This document shows positions 1-9,634 of a stretch of DNA of 64,000 nt, in pieces; position 1 is the first letter of the stretch, and each line of letters opens with the position of its first letter. The notes under the pieces are model-generated. The model searched no databases. It saw only the letters and a program-made list of their open reading frames with translations, and was not told where the DNA came from. The stretch is from Salinibacterium sp. dk2585 (GTDB taxonomy: Bacteria; Actinomycetota; Actinomycetes; Actinomycetales; Microbacteriaceae): the NCBI RefSeq assembly GCF_008001035.1, contig NZ_CP042856.1, positions 1,860,001-1,924,000 of the forward strand, in the 5' to 3' direction. The position numbers and the translations under genes are program-made.

Positions 1-863
1 GCCGAACGATAGCGGCGGAACCAGCCCACCTGCCGCCGTGCGTAGCGTCGGGTGAGCGCCTGAGTCTGCTCGATCGCGGCCTCACGGGAAAGCTCGCCCC
101 GCAGTTGGGCGATCGCCTGCGCGTAGCCGATTGCGCGCTGTGCCGTGACGCCGCGCTCGATTCCCGCGGCCATGAGCGACTCGACCTCATCGAGCATGCC
201 GGAGCGCCACATGCCTTCCACACGGGCATCGAGTCGCTGCACGAGCACGTCGCGCGGCGCCGTGAGGCCCAGGATGCGCGTGTCGGGCCACCAGGGAGCG
301 TCCTCCGGGAGGCCCGCGCCGAAAGGCTCCCCCGTGATCTCGATCACCTCGAGGGCCCTCACGATGCGTCGACCATTGTGCGGCCCGATCGACTTTGCCG
401 CGTCGGGGTCGCGCTCCTGCAGCCGTCGGAACAGCGCACCGGGGCCGGCCGCCTCAAGCTCGACCTCGAGGCGCTCGCGCACGCTGGCATCCGTGCCAGG
501 AAACCGGAAGTCGAAGAGCACCGAGGAGATGTAGAGTCCCGAGCCTCCCACGAGAATCGGCGTCGCGCCTCGCTCCGCGATCTCCGTCACGGCCGCGCGT
601 GCCTGCTCCTGGAAGGCGGCGACACTCGCCTCCTCGTCGACGTCGAGCACGTCGAACATGTGATGCGGGACACCTCGACGCTCCCCTAGGGGAATCTTCG
701 CCGTGCCGATGTCCATGCCGCGGTAGAGCTGCATGGCGTCGCCGTTGACGATCTCGGCCGAACCCCCGGCATCCGCGATCCGTTCGGCCACCTCCAGCGA
801 GAGTTCGCTCTTGCCTGTGCCGGTCGCACCGACGATCGCGATCAGGGGCGGCTGCTCGGCCAC
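1..863 (-). CDS. miaA: tRNA dimethylallyltransferase MiaA (3' end outside window)
   Basis: MiaA transfers a dimethylallyl group from DMAPP to the N6 of A37 in tRNAs that read UNN codons, which is the substrate step for MiaB. The minus-strand translation from GTG at 863 shows the P-loop GATGTGKS near residues 11-18, then [17 protein letters not shown] and the GGSGLY segment typical of the family, and [12 protein letters not shown]. The start is chosen because GGAGAG lies just upstream and the GTG begins 5 bases after the miaB stop. The reading frame is open to the window edge, so roughly the last 15-25 residues are missing. It is co-transcribed with miaB. Confidence 0.95.
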   Translation of the reverse strand, partial: MAEQPPLIAIVGATGTGKSELSLEVAERIADAGGSAEIVNGDAMQLYRGMDIGTAKIPLGERRGVPHHMFDVLDVDEEASVAAFQEQARAAVTEIAERGATPILVGGSGLYISSVLFDFRFPGTDASVRERLEVELEAAGPGALFRRLQERDPDAAKSIGPHNGRRIVRALEVIEITGEPFGAGLPEDAPWWPDTRILGLTAPRDVLVQRLDARVEGMWRSGMLDEVESLMAAGIERGVTAQRAIGYAQAIAQLRGELSREAAIEQTQALTRRYARRQVGWFRRYRS

Positions 864-868
864 AGTGC

Positions 869-2431
869 TCAGCGCTCTCCGTCAGCCGAGTCGTAGATCG
901 GCACGGTCGCCACGCGGAGCGACGGCAGGCCAAGCGAGACCCGCCCCGGCGTGCTCGTGCCCGAGGCCGCCGACGCGGGCACGCCGCACGAAGCCGCCTC
1001 GGCACGGTCCCACGCATCGCCGGAACGGGTGCGTCGGATGCTCGGGGCTGTTCCCGCCGCGGCATCCGCAATGAGGTAGAAGGGCTTGGCGTCGCTCACG
1101 ACGACCGTCACGATGTCACCGGGGCGCGGCGTCGGCGAGTCCTGGGGCAGCGCGAAGTGCACGAGACGGCTGTCCTCGGCGCGACCGGAGAGCCGGTGCG
1201 TCTGCGCGTCCTTCGTGCCCTCGGCCGAGACCATGACGTTGACCGTGGTGCCGACGAGCTTCTGGTTCTCCTCCCAGGAGATGCGGTCCTGCAGCTCGAC
1301 AAGCCGCTCGTAGCGCTCCTGCACGACAGCCTTGGGCACCTGGTCGGGCATAGTGGCCGCGGGCGTGCCAGGCCGGATTGAATACTGGAAGGTGAATGCA
1401 GAGGCGAAGCGCGCCTGCTGGACCACGCGAAGCGTCTCCTGGAAGTCCTCCTCTGTCTCCCCCGGGAAGCCCACGATGATGTCGGTCGAGATCGCGGCGT
1501 GCGGGATGCGATCACGCACGCGGTCGAGGATGCCGAGGAAGCGCTCCGAGCGGTAGCTGCGACGCATCGCCTTGAGGACGCGGTCGGAGCCCGATTGGAG
1601 GGGCATGTGGAGCTGTGGCATGACGTTGGGCGTCTCCGCCATGGCGTGGATCACGTCGTCAGTGAATGCGGCAGGATGCGGACTCGTGAAGCGCACGCGC
1701 TCGAGCCCGTCGATCTCCCCCGTCGCACGAAGGAGCTTACTGAAGGCCTGCCGGTCGCCGAACTCGACGCCGTAGGAGTTGACGTTCTGGCCGAGCAGCG
1801 TGACCTCGATCGCGCCGTCGTCCACGAGCGCCTGTACCTCAGCGAGGATGTCGCCGGGACGGCGATCCTTCTCCTTACCGCGCAGCGCCGGCACGATGCA
1901 GAAGGTGCAGGTGTTGTTGCAGCCGACGGAGATGGAGACCCAGCCGCTGTGGGTCGATTCACGCCGCGTCGGGAGCGTCGAGGGGAACACCTCGAGCGAC
2001 TCGAGGATCTCGATCTCGGCCTTGCCGTTGTGCCGCGCGCGCTCGAGGAGCGTGGGGAGGGACCCCATGTTGTGCGTGCCGAAGACGACATCGACCCAGG
2101 GGGCCTTCTCAAGGATGACGTTCTTGTCCTTTTGCGCGAGGCAGCCACCCACGGCGATCTGCATCCCCTCGTGGCGACGCTTGATCGAGGCGAGCTGGCC
2201 AAGGTTGCCGTACAGCTTGTTGTCGGCGTTCTCCCGCACAGCGCAGGTGTTGATGACGACGACATCCGCTTCCGTGCCGTCAGCCCGCACGTAGCCCGCC
2301 GCTTCGAGGGAACCACTGAGCCGCTCTGAGTCGTGGACGTTCATCTGGCACCCATAGGTGCGCACCTCGTAGGTGCGCGGCGATGTGCCCTGGGGCGATG
2401 CGAGGGACGGAGCGAGCGTGGTCATGATCAC
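869..2431 (-). CDS. miaB: tRNA-2-methylthio-N6-dimethylallyladenosine synthase MiaB
   Basis: This radical-SAM methylthiotransferase converts i6A37 to ms2i6A37 in tRNA. The N-terminal MTTase domain carries three cluster cysteines (C28, C63 and C97 in [14 protein letters not shown] and GGCLAQ). The radical-SAM motif CNNTCTFC lies at residues 171-178, and a TRAM RNA-binding domain follows near residues 385-455. The protein has 520 residues, with a C-terminal tail of about 60 residues that is common in actinobacterial members. The start at 2431 gives MIMTTLAP; the second ATG, at 2425, is equally possible. The miaA gene follows after 5 bases, so the two are surely one unit. Confidence 0.97.
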   Translation of the reverse strand: MIMTTLAPSLASPQGTSPRTYEVRTYGCQMNVHDSERLSGSLEAAGYVRADGTEADVVVINTCAVRENADNKLYGNLGQLASIKRRHEGMQIAVGGCLAQKDKNVILEKAPWVDVVFGTHNMGSLPTLLERARHNGKAEIEILESLEVFPSTLPTRRESTHSGWVSISVGCNNTCTFCIVPALRGKEKDRRPGDILAEVQALVDDGAIEVTLLGQNVNSYGVEFGDRQAFSKLLRATGEIDGLERVRFTSPHPAAFTDDVIHAMAETPNVMPQLHMPLQSGSDRVLKAMRRSYRSERFLGILDRVRDRIPHAAISTDIIVGFPGETEEDFQETLRVVQQARFASAFTFQYSIRPGTPAATMPDQVPKAVVQERYERLVELQDRISWEENQKLVGTTVNVMVSAEGTKDAQTHRLSGRAEDSRLVHFALPQDSPTPRPGDIVTVVVSDAKPFYLIADAAAGTAPSIRRTRSGDAWDRAEAASCGVPASAASGTSTPGRVSLGLPSLRVATVPIYDSADGER

Positions 2432-2468
2432 GCTAGCCTAACGCCGCTGGGCCGCACGGGTGGGGCGC

Positions 2469-2900
2469 TCAGGAGCGCTCGAGAGTGACCGTGAGCGTGC
2501 GCTCACTCAGCGTCGAGGTGGCCGTCGCCTCGAGCGTGTCGGCGGATGCTACGTAGTCGGCCCGGTAGACGAGATCACCGTGGACGGCGTCCACGTGCAC
2601 AGTGATCGTGAGCACTCCGCCGTCGAGTTGCCAGGTGTCGCGCTCGTCATGCCAGTCGCCATCGTTGAAGGCGACGATGACCGTGTGATCGGGCTCAAGG
2701 GTGAAAGACGTACGGTCGCCTGCACTGTCCACCCCCTGCCACGAGGTGCCGACGAGGGATTGCTCCAGCGATGTCTCCTTAGAGACCGCGCTGGGCGAGG
2801 GAGGTTGCGGACTTGCGGACTCGACGACGGGAGGCATCGCCGAGCACCCGGCGAGGGCAGCGACCGCGAAGCCGCACAGGATAGCTCGGCCCAGTTGCAT
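2469..2900 (-). CDS. Small predicted lipoprotein
   Basis: The 143-residue protein begins with a short positive n-region, a hydrophobic stretch and the lipobox LAGC (cysteine at residue 19), so it is predicted to be a lipid-anchored outer-face protein. After a Pro/Ser-rich linker comes a small domain with GTSWQGVDSAGDRTSFTLE and DTWQLDGGVLTITV, a beta-rich pattern like lipocalin or META-type folds. No catalytic motif is visible and the function is unknown. It sits between recX and miaB on the same strand, with 31 bases to recX, so it may be read from the recA-recX transcript. Confidence 0.8.
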   Translation of the reverse strand: MQLGRAILCGFAVAALAGCSAMPPVVESASPQPPSPSAVSKETSLEQSLVGTSWQGVDSAGDRTSFTLEPDHTVIVAFNDGDWHDERDTWQLDGGVLTITVHVDAVHGDLVYRADYVASADTLEATATSTLSERTLTVTLERS

Positions 2901-2931
2901 GGCCCCATGGTAGTCGCGGGCTGCGTGGCCC

Positions 2932-3555
2932 TCAGCGGAAGCGCACGCCTCCCGGGCGGGAGCGCGGCGACCCGAGGGCCCGGTCGACAGCGTCGCGGAT
3001 GACCTCGGACGAGTAGCCCTTGCGCTGGAGGAAGCCGGTCAGGCGGCGCTTGGCGGTCTCATGGTCATAGGACTGCAACTGGGAGGCGCGCTTCTCGGCG
3101 AGCTCGATGGCACGCTCACGCTCGTCATCTCGCCCCAGCGACTCGAGCGCTGCGTCGATGATCTCCTGCTCGATGTGCCTGCGCCGGAGCTCCGCCACGA
3201 TCGCCTGCCTGCCGAGCCCTTTGCGCTCGTGCTGCGTGCGCACGAGGGTCTCTGCGAGGGCAGCATCATCGACCAGGCCCACCGCCTCGAGCCGGCCGAG
3301 CTCGTACTCGATCGCCTCATCGTCAAGGTCTCTCGAGCGCAGGAGGTTTTCGAGCTCCCAGCGAGACATGTTGCGACGGCCGAGTCCCGCGAGACTCACA
3401 TTGGACGCGCGCTTCGCCTGGCGCTCAGGAACCTGCGGCGCGTCGCGCGGCGCCTCGTCGACCCCGGGCACCGCCCACTCTGCGTCGGCGCGTGCGCCCG
3501 GGAGGTAGGTGACGGGGGCGAGATGCCCGCCCCCGTCACCGCTGCTGGAGGACAC
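2932..3555 (-). CDS. recX: Regulatory protein RecX
   Basis: RecX binds RecA filaments and limits their extension and recombinase/coprotease activity. The 207-residue protein has a non-conserved N-terminal tail of about 55 residues. It is followed by the three tandem three-helix RecX repeats, seen in RSRDLDDEAIEYELGRLEAVGLVDD, LVRTQHERKGLGRQ and LAEKRASQLQSYDHETAKRRL (long motifs abbreviated by position, residues about 70-200). The GTG start lies 4 bases after the recA stop, so translation is probably coupled. No good ribosome-binding site is visible. It is expected to be co-induced with recA from the LexA-controlled promoter. Confidence 0.93.
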   Translation of the reverse strand: MSSSSGDGGGHLAPVTYLPGARADAEWAVPGVDEAPRDAPQVPERQAKRASNVSLAGLGRRNMSRWELENLLRSRDLDDEAIEYELGRLEAVGLVDDAALAETLVRTQHERKGLGRQAIVAELRRRHIEQEIIDAALESLGRDDERERAIELAEKRASQLQSYDHETAKRRLTGFLQRKGYSSEVIRDAVDRALGSPRSRPGGVRFR

Positions 3556-3559
3556 TACG

Positions 3560-4639
3560 TCAGGCCCCTACGGCCTTGCGGCCAGCGACCTTCGGCACGA
3601 TCGGCTCGACGTTGTCTGCCGGCGCTGCGACAGCATTCGGGTCCTTCGTGATGCCGAGCTTGACGAGGATCTTGTCTTCGATCTCCTTGGCGACCTCGGG
3701 GTGCTCGATGAGGTACCGGCGGGAGTTCTCCTTGCCCTGCCCGAGCTGGTCACCGTCGTAGGTGTACCAGGCACCCGACTTGCGGACGATGCCGTGCTCC
3801 ACACCGAAGTCGAGCAGGCTGCCCTCGCGGGAGATGCCGACGCCGTAGAGGATGTCGAACTCGGCCTGCTTGAAAGGCGGTGCCATCTTGTTCTTGACGA
3901 CCTTCACGCGAGTGCGGTTTCCGACCGCGTCGGTGCCCTCCTTGAGGGTCTCGATGCGGCGGATGTCAAGGCGAACCGAAGCGTAGAACTTGAGCGCCTT
4001 ACCACCCGCAGTGGTCTCGGGGCTGCCGAAGAACACGCCGATCTTCTCGCGGAGCTGGTTGATGAAGATCATGGTGGTGCCGGTCGAGTTGAGGCCACCG
4101 GTGAGCTTGCGGAGCGCCTGGGACATGAGTCGCGCCTGCAGGCCGACGTGGGAGTCGCCCATCTCGCCCTCGATCTCAGCACGCGGCACGAGTGCGGCGA
4201 CGGAGTCGATGACGATCAGGTCGATCGAGCCCGAGCGCACGAGCATGTCGGCGATCTCGAGTGCCTGCTCACCCGTGTCTGGCTGGGAGACGAGGAGCGA
4301 GTCAATGTCGACGCCGAGGGACTTTGCGTACTCGGGGTCGAGCGCGTGCTCCGCGTCGATGAAGGCCGCGATGCCGCCAGCGCGCTGCGCATTGGCGATT
4401 GCGTGAAGCGTGAGCGTCGTCTTACCCGAGGACTCCGGGCCGTAGATCTCGACGATGCGCCCGCGGGGCAGGCCGCCGACGCCCAGCGCGACGTCGAGGG
4501 CGATGGAACCGGTGGGGATGACCTGGACGGGTGCACGATCGTCACTGCCGAGGCGCATGACCGAGCCCTTGCCGAACTGCCGGTCGATCTGCGCGAGTGC
4601 GGTGTCGAGTGCCTTCTCGCGATCGGCTGCTGATGCCAT
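3560..4639 (-). CDS. recA: Recombinase RecA
   Basis: RecA forms ATP-dependent filaments on single-stranded DNA, catalyses strand exchange and triggers LexA self-cleavage. The 359-residue protein has the Walker A motif GPESSGKT at residues 67-74, the L1/L2 DNA-binding loops, and [17 protein letters not shown] in the core, with a normal actinobacterial C-terminus. The start at 4639 ([10 protein letters not shown]) is preferred over an upstream ATG at 4663 because AGGAGC stands eight bases before it. The promoter lies about 230 bases upstream and overlaps a LexA box at 4882-4896. There is no intein. Confidence 0.99.
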   Translation of the reverse strand: MASAADREKALDTALAQIDRQFGKGSVMRLGSDDRAPVQVIPTGSIALDVALGVGGLPRGRIVEIYGPESSGKTTLTLHAIANAQRAGGIAAFIDAEHALDPEYAKSLGVDIDSLLVSQPDTGEQALEIADMLVRSGSIDLIVIDSVAALVPRAEIEGEMGDSHVGLQARLMSQALRKLTGGLNSTGTTMIFINQLREKIGVFFGSPETTAGGKALKFYASVRLDIRRIETLKEGTDAVGNRTRVKVVKNKMAPPFKQAEFDILYGVGISREGSLLDFGVEHGIVRKSGAWYTYDGDQLGQGKENSRRYLIEHPEVAKEIEDKILVKLGITKDPNAVAAPADNVEPIVPKVAGRKAVGA

Positions 4640-4881
4640 TGTGAAGCTCCTGTCGTTGCGCACGCCCGGAATCTCTTCGGCCGTGACGAGGTGGTGTGCC
4701 TGTCTTCTGTCGCCTTGCAGGAGGACCGATGGTGCAGGGTCCGACCGCGTACGACAAGGCTGGTTGTCGGCGTATCGCCAGCACCTCAGACACTAGGAGG
4801 CACCACCGACAGTCGTCGGGGCGCAGCCGGAAGTGTGAGAACTGCTTTCGATCCACCGCTGTGAAGGAGCCTACTCTCGAC

Positions 4882-4896
4882 CGAACACATGTTCGA
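4882..4896 (-). promoter_or_regulatory. LexA (SOS) box and promoter of recA
   Basis: The palindrome CGAAC-ACAT-GTTCG, with a flanking A that extends one arm, matches the LexA operator of Actinobacteria and Gram-positive bacteria (CGAAC-N4-GTTCG). On the minus strand a -10-like TAGGCT lies at 4868-4873. A 17-base spacer from it would put the -35 element at 4891-4896, inside the box, so LexA binding would block RNA polymerase. The whole 306-base stretch 4640-4945 between recA and the DUF3046 gene holds this promoter and a long leader of about 220 bases, with no gene seen in it. A partial second half-site (ATGTTCG) is at 4901-4907. Confidence 0.85.
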
Positions 4897-4945
4897 GTGA
4901 ATGTTCGGCGTGTCGTCTTTGAATGACAGCAGAGTCGCGCCCGGG

Positions 4946-5167
4946 TCAGGGCTCCCGCAGCCGACCGACGCCGTGCCACCGGTCCGACGGCACGTCAGAC
5001 GCCCTGCAGAGGGCAACCCAGATGTCGCGCGGAGAAGCGCCCTGGCGGAGCGCCACCTCGCCGGTGACGCCGCCCAGCTCGGTCAAGACCAGGTCGTGTA
5101 CGAGCATCCGGCCATAGGCTTCGCCGAACTCCTCGGTGACGGCGATCCAGAACTCACTCAGACGCAC
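4946..5167 (-). CDS. DUF3046 family protein
   Basis: This 73-residue protein starts at GTG (5167) with VRLSEFW, and contains EEFGEAYGR, a conserved LTELGG segment, PRDIWVALCRASDVP and a terminal RWHG motif. That is the full signature of the actinobacterial DUF3046 family, usually found next to recA. An in-frame extension upstream lacks family similarity, which is why this start is used. The function is unknown. It lies 31 bases downstream of the ClgR-like gene, so it is probably co-transcribed with it, while the recA promoter begins just beyond its stop. Confidence 0.9.
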   Translation of the reverse strand: MRLSEFWIAVTEEFGEAYGRMLVHDLVLTELGGVTGEVALRQGASPRDIWVALCRASDVPSDRWHGVGRLREP

Positions 5168-5198
5168 GACGCCTCCGAGAACGGCAAGGCGAAGAGGC

Positions 5199-5546
5199 TC
5201 AGCGGACCGCCATGCCTGGCTCGATGGACGACCCGAAGCCGTTGCGCGGGAACTCCCGCTTGAAGGCGCTGCCGAAGTCTTCCGGAACGGTGTCGGGAAT
5301 GACATTGAGGCCCTCGATGATCGCCATGCGATCACCGACCTCGTGCATGATGACGGAGATCGGAGTGTCGAGCGCTTCTGCGACCGAGGCGAGGATCTCG
5401 GAGCTGGCCTCTTTCTGGCCACGCTCCACCTCGCTCAAATAGCCGAGCGCCACACTGGCGCGGCTCGCAACCTGACGGAGGGTGTGCCCCTTCTGCAGGC
5501 GGAAGTCCCGCAGAACGTCCCCGATTTCCTGACGAACGAGAACCAT
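5199..5546 (-). CDS. clgR: XRE-family transcriptional regulator, ClgR-like
   Basis: This 115-residue DNA-binding protein has a Cro/CI helix-turn-helix at residues 8-65 (RLQKGHTLRQVASRASVALGYLSEVERG). It is followed by a short tail typical of ClgR, the actinobacterial activator of clp protease genes and of repair genes. The position upstream of DUF3046 and recA, downstream of cinA/pgsA, is conserved for ClgR, which supports the assignment. A strong ribosome-binding site GGGAGGG lies seven bases before the ATG. In related bacteria ClgR is itself degraded by ClpP; the C-terminal MAVR could be a hydrophobic degron, which is an inference. Confidence 0.85.
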   Translation of the reverse strand: MVLVRQEIGDVLRDFRLQKGHTLRQVASRASVALGYLSEVERGQKEASSEILASVAEALDTPISVIMHEVGDRMAIIEGLNVIPDTVPEDFGSAFKREFPRNGFGSSIEPGMAVR

Positions 5547-5675
5547 TGGACCCTCCCCAAAATGTACGTGACTGGAAGCCTAGCGTGGGTGAAACTCTAG
5601 TCATCGCAGTCTGTGCGGTGCTTGTGAATGTACCTGCTGTAACCAGATCGTAGCGATGGGTATTCCCAGACTCGA

Positions 5676-6155
5676 TCAGCGAAGTCGATCGAGCACCGCG
5701 AGCACTGCGGCATCCGCCGCCTGGCGTCGGATCGCGTCGCGGTCCCCCTCAAACTCGTGCGACGAGACGCGGAGATCAGAGCCGATCGCGACACCAATGA
5801 AAACAGTGCCGGGCTGGCGGCCGTCCTGCCAGTCTGGCCCAGCGACGCCCGTCGTCGAGACGCCGATGTCGGCGGGCACGCCATCGACCGCGAGTACATC
5901 CCGCACGAGGGATGCCATCTGGCCCGCGACATCCGGATGCACGGCCCCGTGCACATTGAGGATCGAGGCGTCGACGCCCAGCACGCTGCGCTTGAGTTCG
6001 GTGTTGTAGGCGACCACCCCGCCCAGCACGGTCGCGGATGCCCCGGGCGTCGCGATCAGGTCGGACACCACAAGCCCTCCCGTGAGTGACTCCGCAATGG
6101 CGATCGTGAGCCGCCGCTCGATCAGCAGTTCGACGAGTTCGCGTGAAGCAGTCAC
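5676..6155 (-). CDS. cinA: CinA C-terminal-domain protein (nicotinamide-nucleotide amidohydrolase)
   Basis: This 159-residue protein consists only of the PncC/CinA-C domain, which deamidates NMN to nicotinate mononucleotide for pyridine-nucleotide recycling. The motifs seen are AIAESLTGGLV (residues 18-28), VAYNTELKR, and GVSTTGVAGPD near residue 100, followed by PGTVFIGVA. The N-terminal MoCF domain of longer CinA proteins is absent, as usual in Actinobacteria. The GTG start overlaps the pgsA stop by four bases (GTGA), so the two are translationally coupled. Confidence 0.92.
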   Translation of the reverse strand: MTASRELVELLIERRLTIAIAESLTGGLVVSDLIATPGASATVLGGVVAYNTELKRSVLGVDASILNVHGAVHPDVAGQMASLVRDVLAVDGVPADIGVSTTGVAGPDWQDGRQPGTVFIGVAIGSDLRVSSHEFEGDRDAIRRQAADAAVLAVLDRLR

Positions 6156-6760
6156 GCCGACCTCCCCTGGCGCGCCTTGAGGAGATAGTCAAGGCCCGAG
6201 AGGACGGTCGCCGCGACAGCAGCCGTCATGAGCGCGCCGTTGACCCAGTGGATCCAATCCCCCACGACCGTCCACAGCGGAACCAGAAAGAAGGAGATCG
6301 CGACCGACTGCAGCACTGTCTTGAGCTTGCCTCCGCGCGACGCCGGGATGACCCGGTCACGCAGCATCGCAACCCGGTAGAGCGTGATGCCGATCTCGCG
6401 GACGAGGATCACCGCAACGACCCACCACGCGAGTTCGTGGAGCAGGGCGAGGCAGACCAGCGCACCACCCGTCAGTAGCTTGTCTGCGATCGGGTCCATG
6501 AGCTTGCCGAAGTCGGTCACGAGATTGCGCCGGCGGGCGATGTGCCCGTCGATGCTGTCGGTCGCGATGCCGACGATGAAGACCGCAGCGGCGGCCCAGC
6601 GGAGGGGCGAATACGCTCCCCCATCGGCAAGGAGCATCCAGAAGAACAGGGGCGCCAGGAGGATGCGTACGATCGTGATGATGTTCGGCACGTTCAGGAT
6701 GCTTGCCGGCGTGTCTCCCGCGCGAATGACGCGGCCACGCAGTGAATCGGGGACCCCCAC
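6152..6760 (-). CDS. pgsA: CDP-diacylglycerol--glycerol-3-phosphate 3-phosphatidyltransferase
   Basis: PgsA makes phosphatidylglycerol phosphate from CDP-diacylglycerol in the membrane. The CDP-alcohol phosphotransferase signature D-x2-DG-x2-AR-x8-G-x3-D-x3-D is complete at residues 68-93 (D68, D71, A75-R76, G85, D89, D93). Several hydrophobic helices surround it. The protein has 202 residues, the normal size. It uses a GTG start, with GGGAG overlapping the ftsK stop region. The gene lies between ftsK and cinA as in most Actinobacteria. Confidence 0.94.
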   Translation of the reverse strand: MGVPDSLRGRVIRAGDTPASILNVPNIITIVRILLAPLFFWMLLADGGAYSPLRWAAAAVFIVGIATDSIDGHIARRRNLVTDFGKLMDPIADKLLTGGALVCLALLHELAWWVVAVILVREIGITLYRVAMLRDRVIPASRGGKLKTVLQSVAISFFLVPLWTVVGDWIHWVNGALMTAAVAATVLSGLDYLLKARQGRSA

Positions 6761-6765
6761 GTGCC

Positions 6766-9501
6766 TTACTCCCTGTCGGTCAGCTGCCAGGCATCCTCGT
6801 TGTCAGACGCCTCGACCTCATCGTAGCCGCTCGTCATGGCAGCGACGGGGTCGTCGGCGTGCGAGGCCTGGGCAGAGGAGGCGACGGGCGCAGCCGATGG
6901 GGCCGGCGGCTCCTCCCCGCGCAGGCGCGCCAGCACGCCAGGGAGCTGCTCGGGCGTGACCAACACATCGCGCGCCTTGGAACCCTCCGACGGGCCCACG
7001 ATCTCGCGAGACTCCAGGAGGTCCATGAGGCGTCCCGCCTTAGCGAAGCCGACACGGAGCTTGCGCTGGAGCATCGAGGTCGAGCCGAACTGCGTGCTCA
7101 CGACGAGCTCCGCCGCGGCGAGTAGCACCTCGAGGTCATCGCCGATGTCGCTGTCGATCTGCTTCTTCTCGGCGACCTCGGCGACATCCTGGCGGTATTC
7201 GGGCCGGGCCTGCTGCGTCACGTGCTTGACGACGGCGTTGACCTCGTCTTCGCCGACCCAGGCACCCTGCACGCGGATGGCCTTCGAAGCACCCATGGGC
7301 AGGAAAAGGGCGTCACCCTGGCCGATGAGCTTGTCGGCGCCGGGCTGATCGAGGATCACACGGGAGTCGGTCATGCTGCTGACCGCAAAGGCGAGGCGGC
7401 TCGGCACGTTGGCCTTGATGAGGCCCGTCACGACATCGACGCTGGGTCGCTGGGTCGCCAGCACGAGATGGATACCGGATGCTCGGGCGAGCTGCGTGAT
7501 GCGCACGATCGAGTCCTCGACGTCGCGCGGCGCGACCATCATGAGGTCGGCCAGCTCATCGACCACGACCAGGAGGTACGGGTATGCCTTCAGCTTGCGC
7601 TGGCTGCCCTCCGGAAGCACGATCTCGTTGTTGATGACCGCGGCGTTGAAGTCGTCGATGTGCCGGTACCCGAAACTCGCGAGGTCGTCGTACCGCATAT
7701 CCATCTCCTTCACGACCCATGCGAGCGCCTCAGCGGCCTTCTTCGGGTTCGTGATGATGGGCGTGATGAGGTGCGGGATGCCGGCATAGGGCGCCAGCTC
7801 GACGCGCTTGGGGTCGATCAGCACCATGCGGACCTCGGAGGGTTTGGCGCGCATGAGGAGCGAGGTGATCATCGAGTTCACGAAGCTCGACTTGCCCGAG
7901 CCGGTCGAACCGGCGACGAGGAGGTGGGGCATCTTCGCGAGATTGGCGACGACGAAGCCGCCCTCGACGTCCTTGCCGACCCCGATCGTCATGGGGTGCC
8001 GGCTCGAGGTGCTCGCCTTCGAGCGAAGCACATCGCCGAGCGAGACGATCTCGCGGTCGAGGTTCGGGATCTCAATGCCGATCGCACTCTTGCCGGGGAT
8101 GGGCGAGAGGATGCGCACCTCGTTGCTCGCGACGGCGTAGGAGAGGTTCTTGCTGAGCGCGGTGACGCGCTCGACCTTGACGCCCGGACCGAGCTCGATC
8201 TCGTAGCGGGTCACTGTCGGGCCGCGGCTGAAGCCCGTGACCTTCGCGTCGACCGAGAACTGCTTGAGCACCTCGGTGATCGCCGCGACCACGTCGTCGT
8301 TGACCTGGGACCGCGACTTGGGCGGCGTGCCCTGCTTGAGCGCCGAGGATGCGGGGAGCCGGTAGGGCGCCTGCGGACGCTCGGCATCGCCGTCGAATTC
8401 GCCCTTGCGGCCCTTCTCCGACGCCGAGTCCGTGAAGCCGGGAAGAAGGTCGACGGCCGAGTCGCCGTCGTCACGAATGCCCGTGCCCTGGCCAGCGGCC
8501 GGCGGTACCTCCCCCGTGAAGCGCTTCACCGCATCCTCTGCCTTCGCGAGTTCCTCGAGCAGCTCGACGCCGCCGAAGGGATTCTCAGTCATGGGCGGGG
8601 CATCGCTCGGGACGACCTCGGTCTCGTCGGCGCGGGCGACGACAGGGCTGTCGAAGGCCGGATCGGTCTCGCGTTGCGTTTTGTTTCGGCGCCACCATGG
8701 AAGCGTCGCCGCTTCCTCCGGGTCGATGCCGAGGTCGCCGAAGTCGGCGATCTCGCTTGTGGCCTGATCCTTGGCTCGGCCTTCCCCCTCGGGCAACTGC
8801 TCACCGAAGAGGTAGGCATAGAGCTCGCGCAGTCGACGACCGATGCGATTCGGCGGTGTCTTGGTGATGATGAAGATCGACAGCATGAGCAGCACGCCCA
8901 TGAGTACGACGCCGAGCCACGCGACCCCCAGCTGCACGAAGGGCTGCCCCGCGATCCAGCCGAGAATGCCGCCCGCATAGGCGAGCGCGACGGGTCCCGC
9001 GCTCGGCTGCGGTGTGCCCCCGAAGATGTGGCAGAGCCCGCTCACACTGACGAGGAGCACGGCAAGCCCGATGCCGATGCGGCCGTTGTCGTTGACGGAG
9101 GCCGGATGGCGGAAGAGCCACAGCGCGAAAAGCACCATGATGACGGGAAGCGCGTATGCGACCCGCCCGAAGAGCCCGCCGAAGGTCCAGGCGTCGAGCG
9201 CCATTGCGACCGGGTCATTCGGCATGAACCACTCGACCACGGCGCCAGCAATCGCCAGCAGGAAGATGAAGAACGGCACCCCGTCGCGGCGCTCCTCCTT
9301 GGCGAGCGTCTCACGCCCGAAGAGGCGAGCGGCGGCACCCACGACATGGGCAGCACCGAGCCAGGCACTCGTGACGACGCCTCGCTCCGGCGCAGGAGGC
9401 TGCGCGGGGAGTTTCTTCGTCGCCGCCGTGCGCGCGGGAGCCTTCGCGTTGCGCGCCGGAGCGTTTCGCGCGCGCGACGTCGACTTGGTGCTCGTAGCCA
9501 T
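6766..9501 (-). CDS. ftsK: DNA translocase FtsK/SpoIIIE
   Basis: FtsK pumps chromosomal DNA through the closing septum and activates XerCD at dif. The 911-residue protein starts with an Ala/Lys/Arg-rich tail of about 45 residues. It continues with four transmembrane segments (about 70-230), a charged linker, and then the RecA-like motor with Walker A (GSTGSGKSS near residue 535) and Walker B ([10 protein letters not shown]). The C-terminal winged-helix gamma domain (residues about 815-880, with [16 protein letters not shown]) reads KOPS sequences. The gene is followed directly by pgsA. Confidence 0.97.
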   Translation of the reverse strand: MATSTKSTSRARNAPARNAKAPARTAATKKLPAQPPAPERGVVTSAWLGAAHVVGAAARLFGRETLAKEERRDGVPFFIFLLAIAGAVVEWFMPNDPVAMALDAWTFGGLFGRVAYALPVIMVLFALWLFRHPASVNDNGRIGIGLAVLLVSVSGLCHIFGGTPQPSAGPVALAYAGGILGWIAGQPFVQLGVAWLGVVLMGVLLMLSIFIITKTPPNRIGRRLRELYAYLFGEQLPEGEGRAKDQATSEIADFGDLGIDPEEAATLPWWRRNKTQRETDPAFDSPVVARADETEVVPSDAPPMTENPFGGVELLEELAKAEDAVKRFTGEVPPAAGQGTGIRDDGDSAVDLLPGFTDSASEKGRKGEFDGDAERPQAPYRLPASSALKQGTPPKSRSQVNDDVVAAITEVLKQFSVDAKVTGFSRGPTVTRYEIELGPGVKVERVTALSKNLSYAVASNEVRILSPIPGKSAIGIEIPNLDREIVSLGDVLRSKASTSSRHPMTIGVGKDVEGGFVVANLAKMPHLLVAGSTGSGKSSFVNSMITSLLMRAKPSEVRMVLIDPKRVELAPYAGIPHLITPIITNPKKAAEALAWVVKEMDMRYDDLASFGYRHIDDFNAAVINNEIVLPEGSQRKLKAYPYLLVVVDELADLMMVAPRDVEDSIVRITQLARASGIHLVLATQRPSVDVVTGLIKANVPSRLAFAVSSMTDSRVILDQPGADKLIGQGDALFLPMGASKAIRVQGAWVGEDEVNAVVKHVTQQARPEYRQDVAEVAEKKQIDSDIGDDLEVLLAAAELVVSTQFGSTSMLQRKLRVGFAKAGRLMDLLESREIVGPSEGSKARDVLVTPEQLPGVLARLRGEEPPAPSAAPVASSAQASHADDPVAAMTSGYDEVEASDNEDAWQLTDRE

Positions 9502-9551
9502 GCGACCACGGTACCTGCGGGCACCGACGAAGGCCGGTTAGGGGTGCGGCG

Positions 9552-9631
9552 TGGTTTCGATACAGCCCTGGCGGGCTTCACTCAACCCGCCGGGTTTCGC
9601 GACGACCCTGGCGGGCCTATCAACCTGCCGG
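9552..9631 (-). repeat. Tandem pair of a dispersed Microbacteriaceae-type repeat
   Basis: Two copies of a roughly 40-base unit stand head to tail (about 9552-9592 and 9593-9631). Each reads TTTCG, a run with CCCTGGCGGGC, then TCAACC and a CCGG end. A third copy is at 56823-56864. The centre (GCCC-TGGC-GGGC) can form a hairpin, and the ends GGTT...AACC are complementary. The pair fills the gap between the ftsK start and the RNase J stop. It could act as a mobile palindromic unit or as part of the RNase J terminator. Similar units are scattered through Microbacteriaceae genomes. Confidence 0.75.
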
Positions 9632-9634
9632 ACT

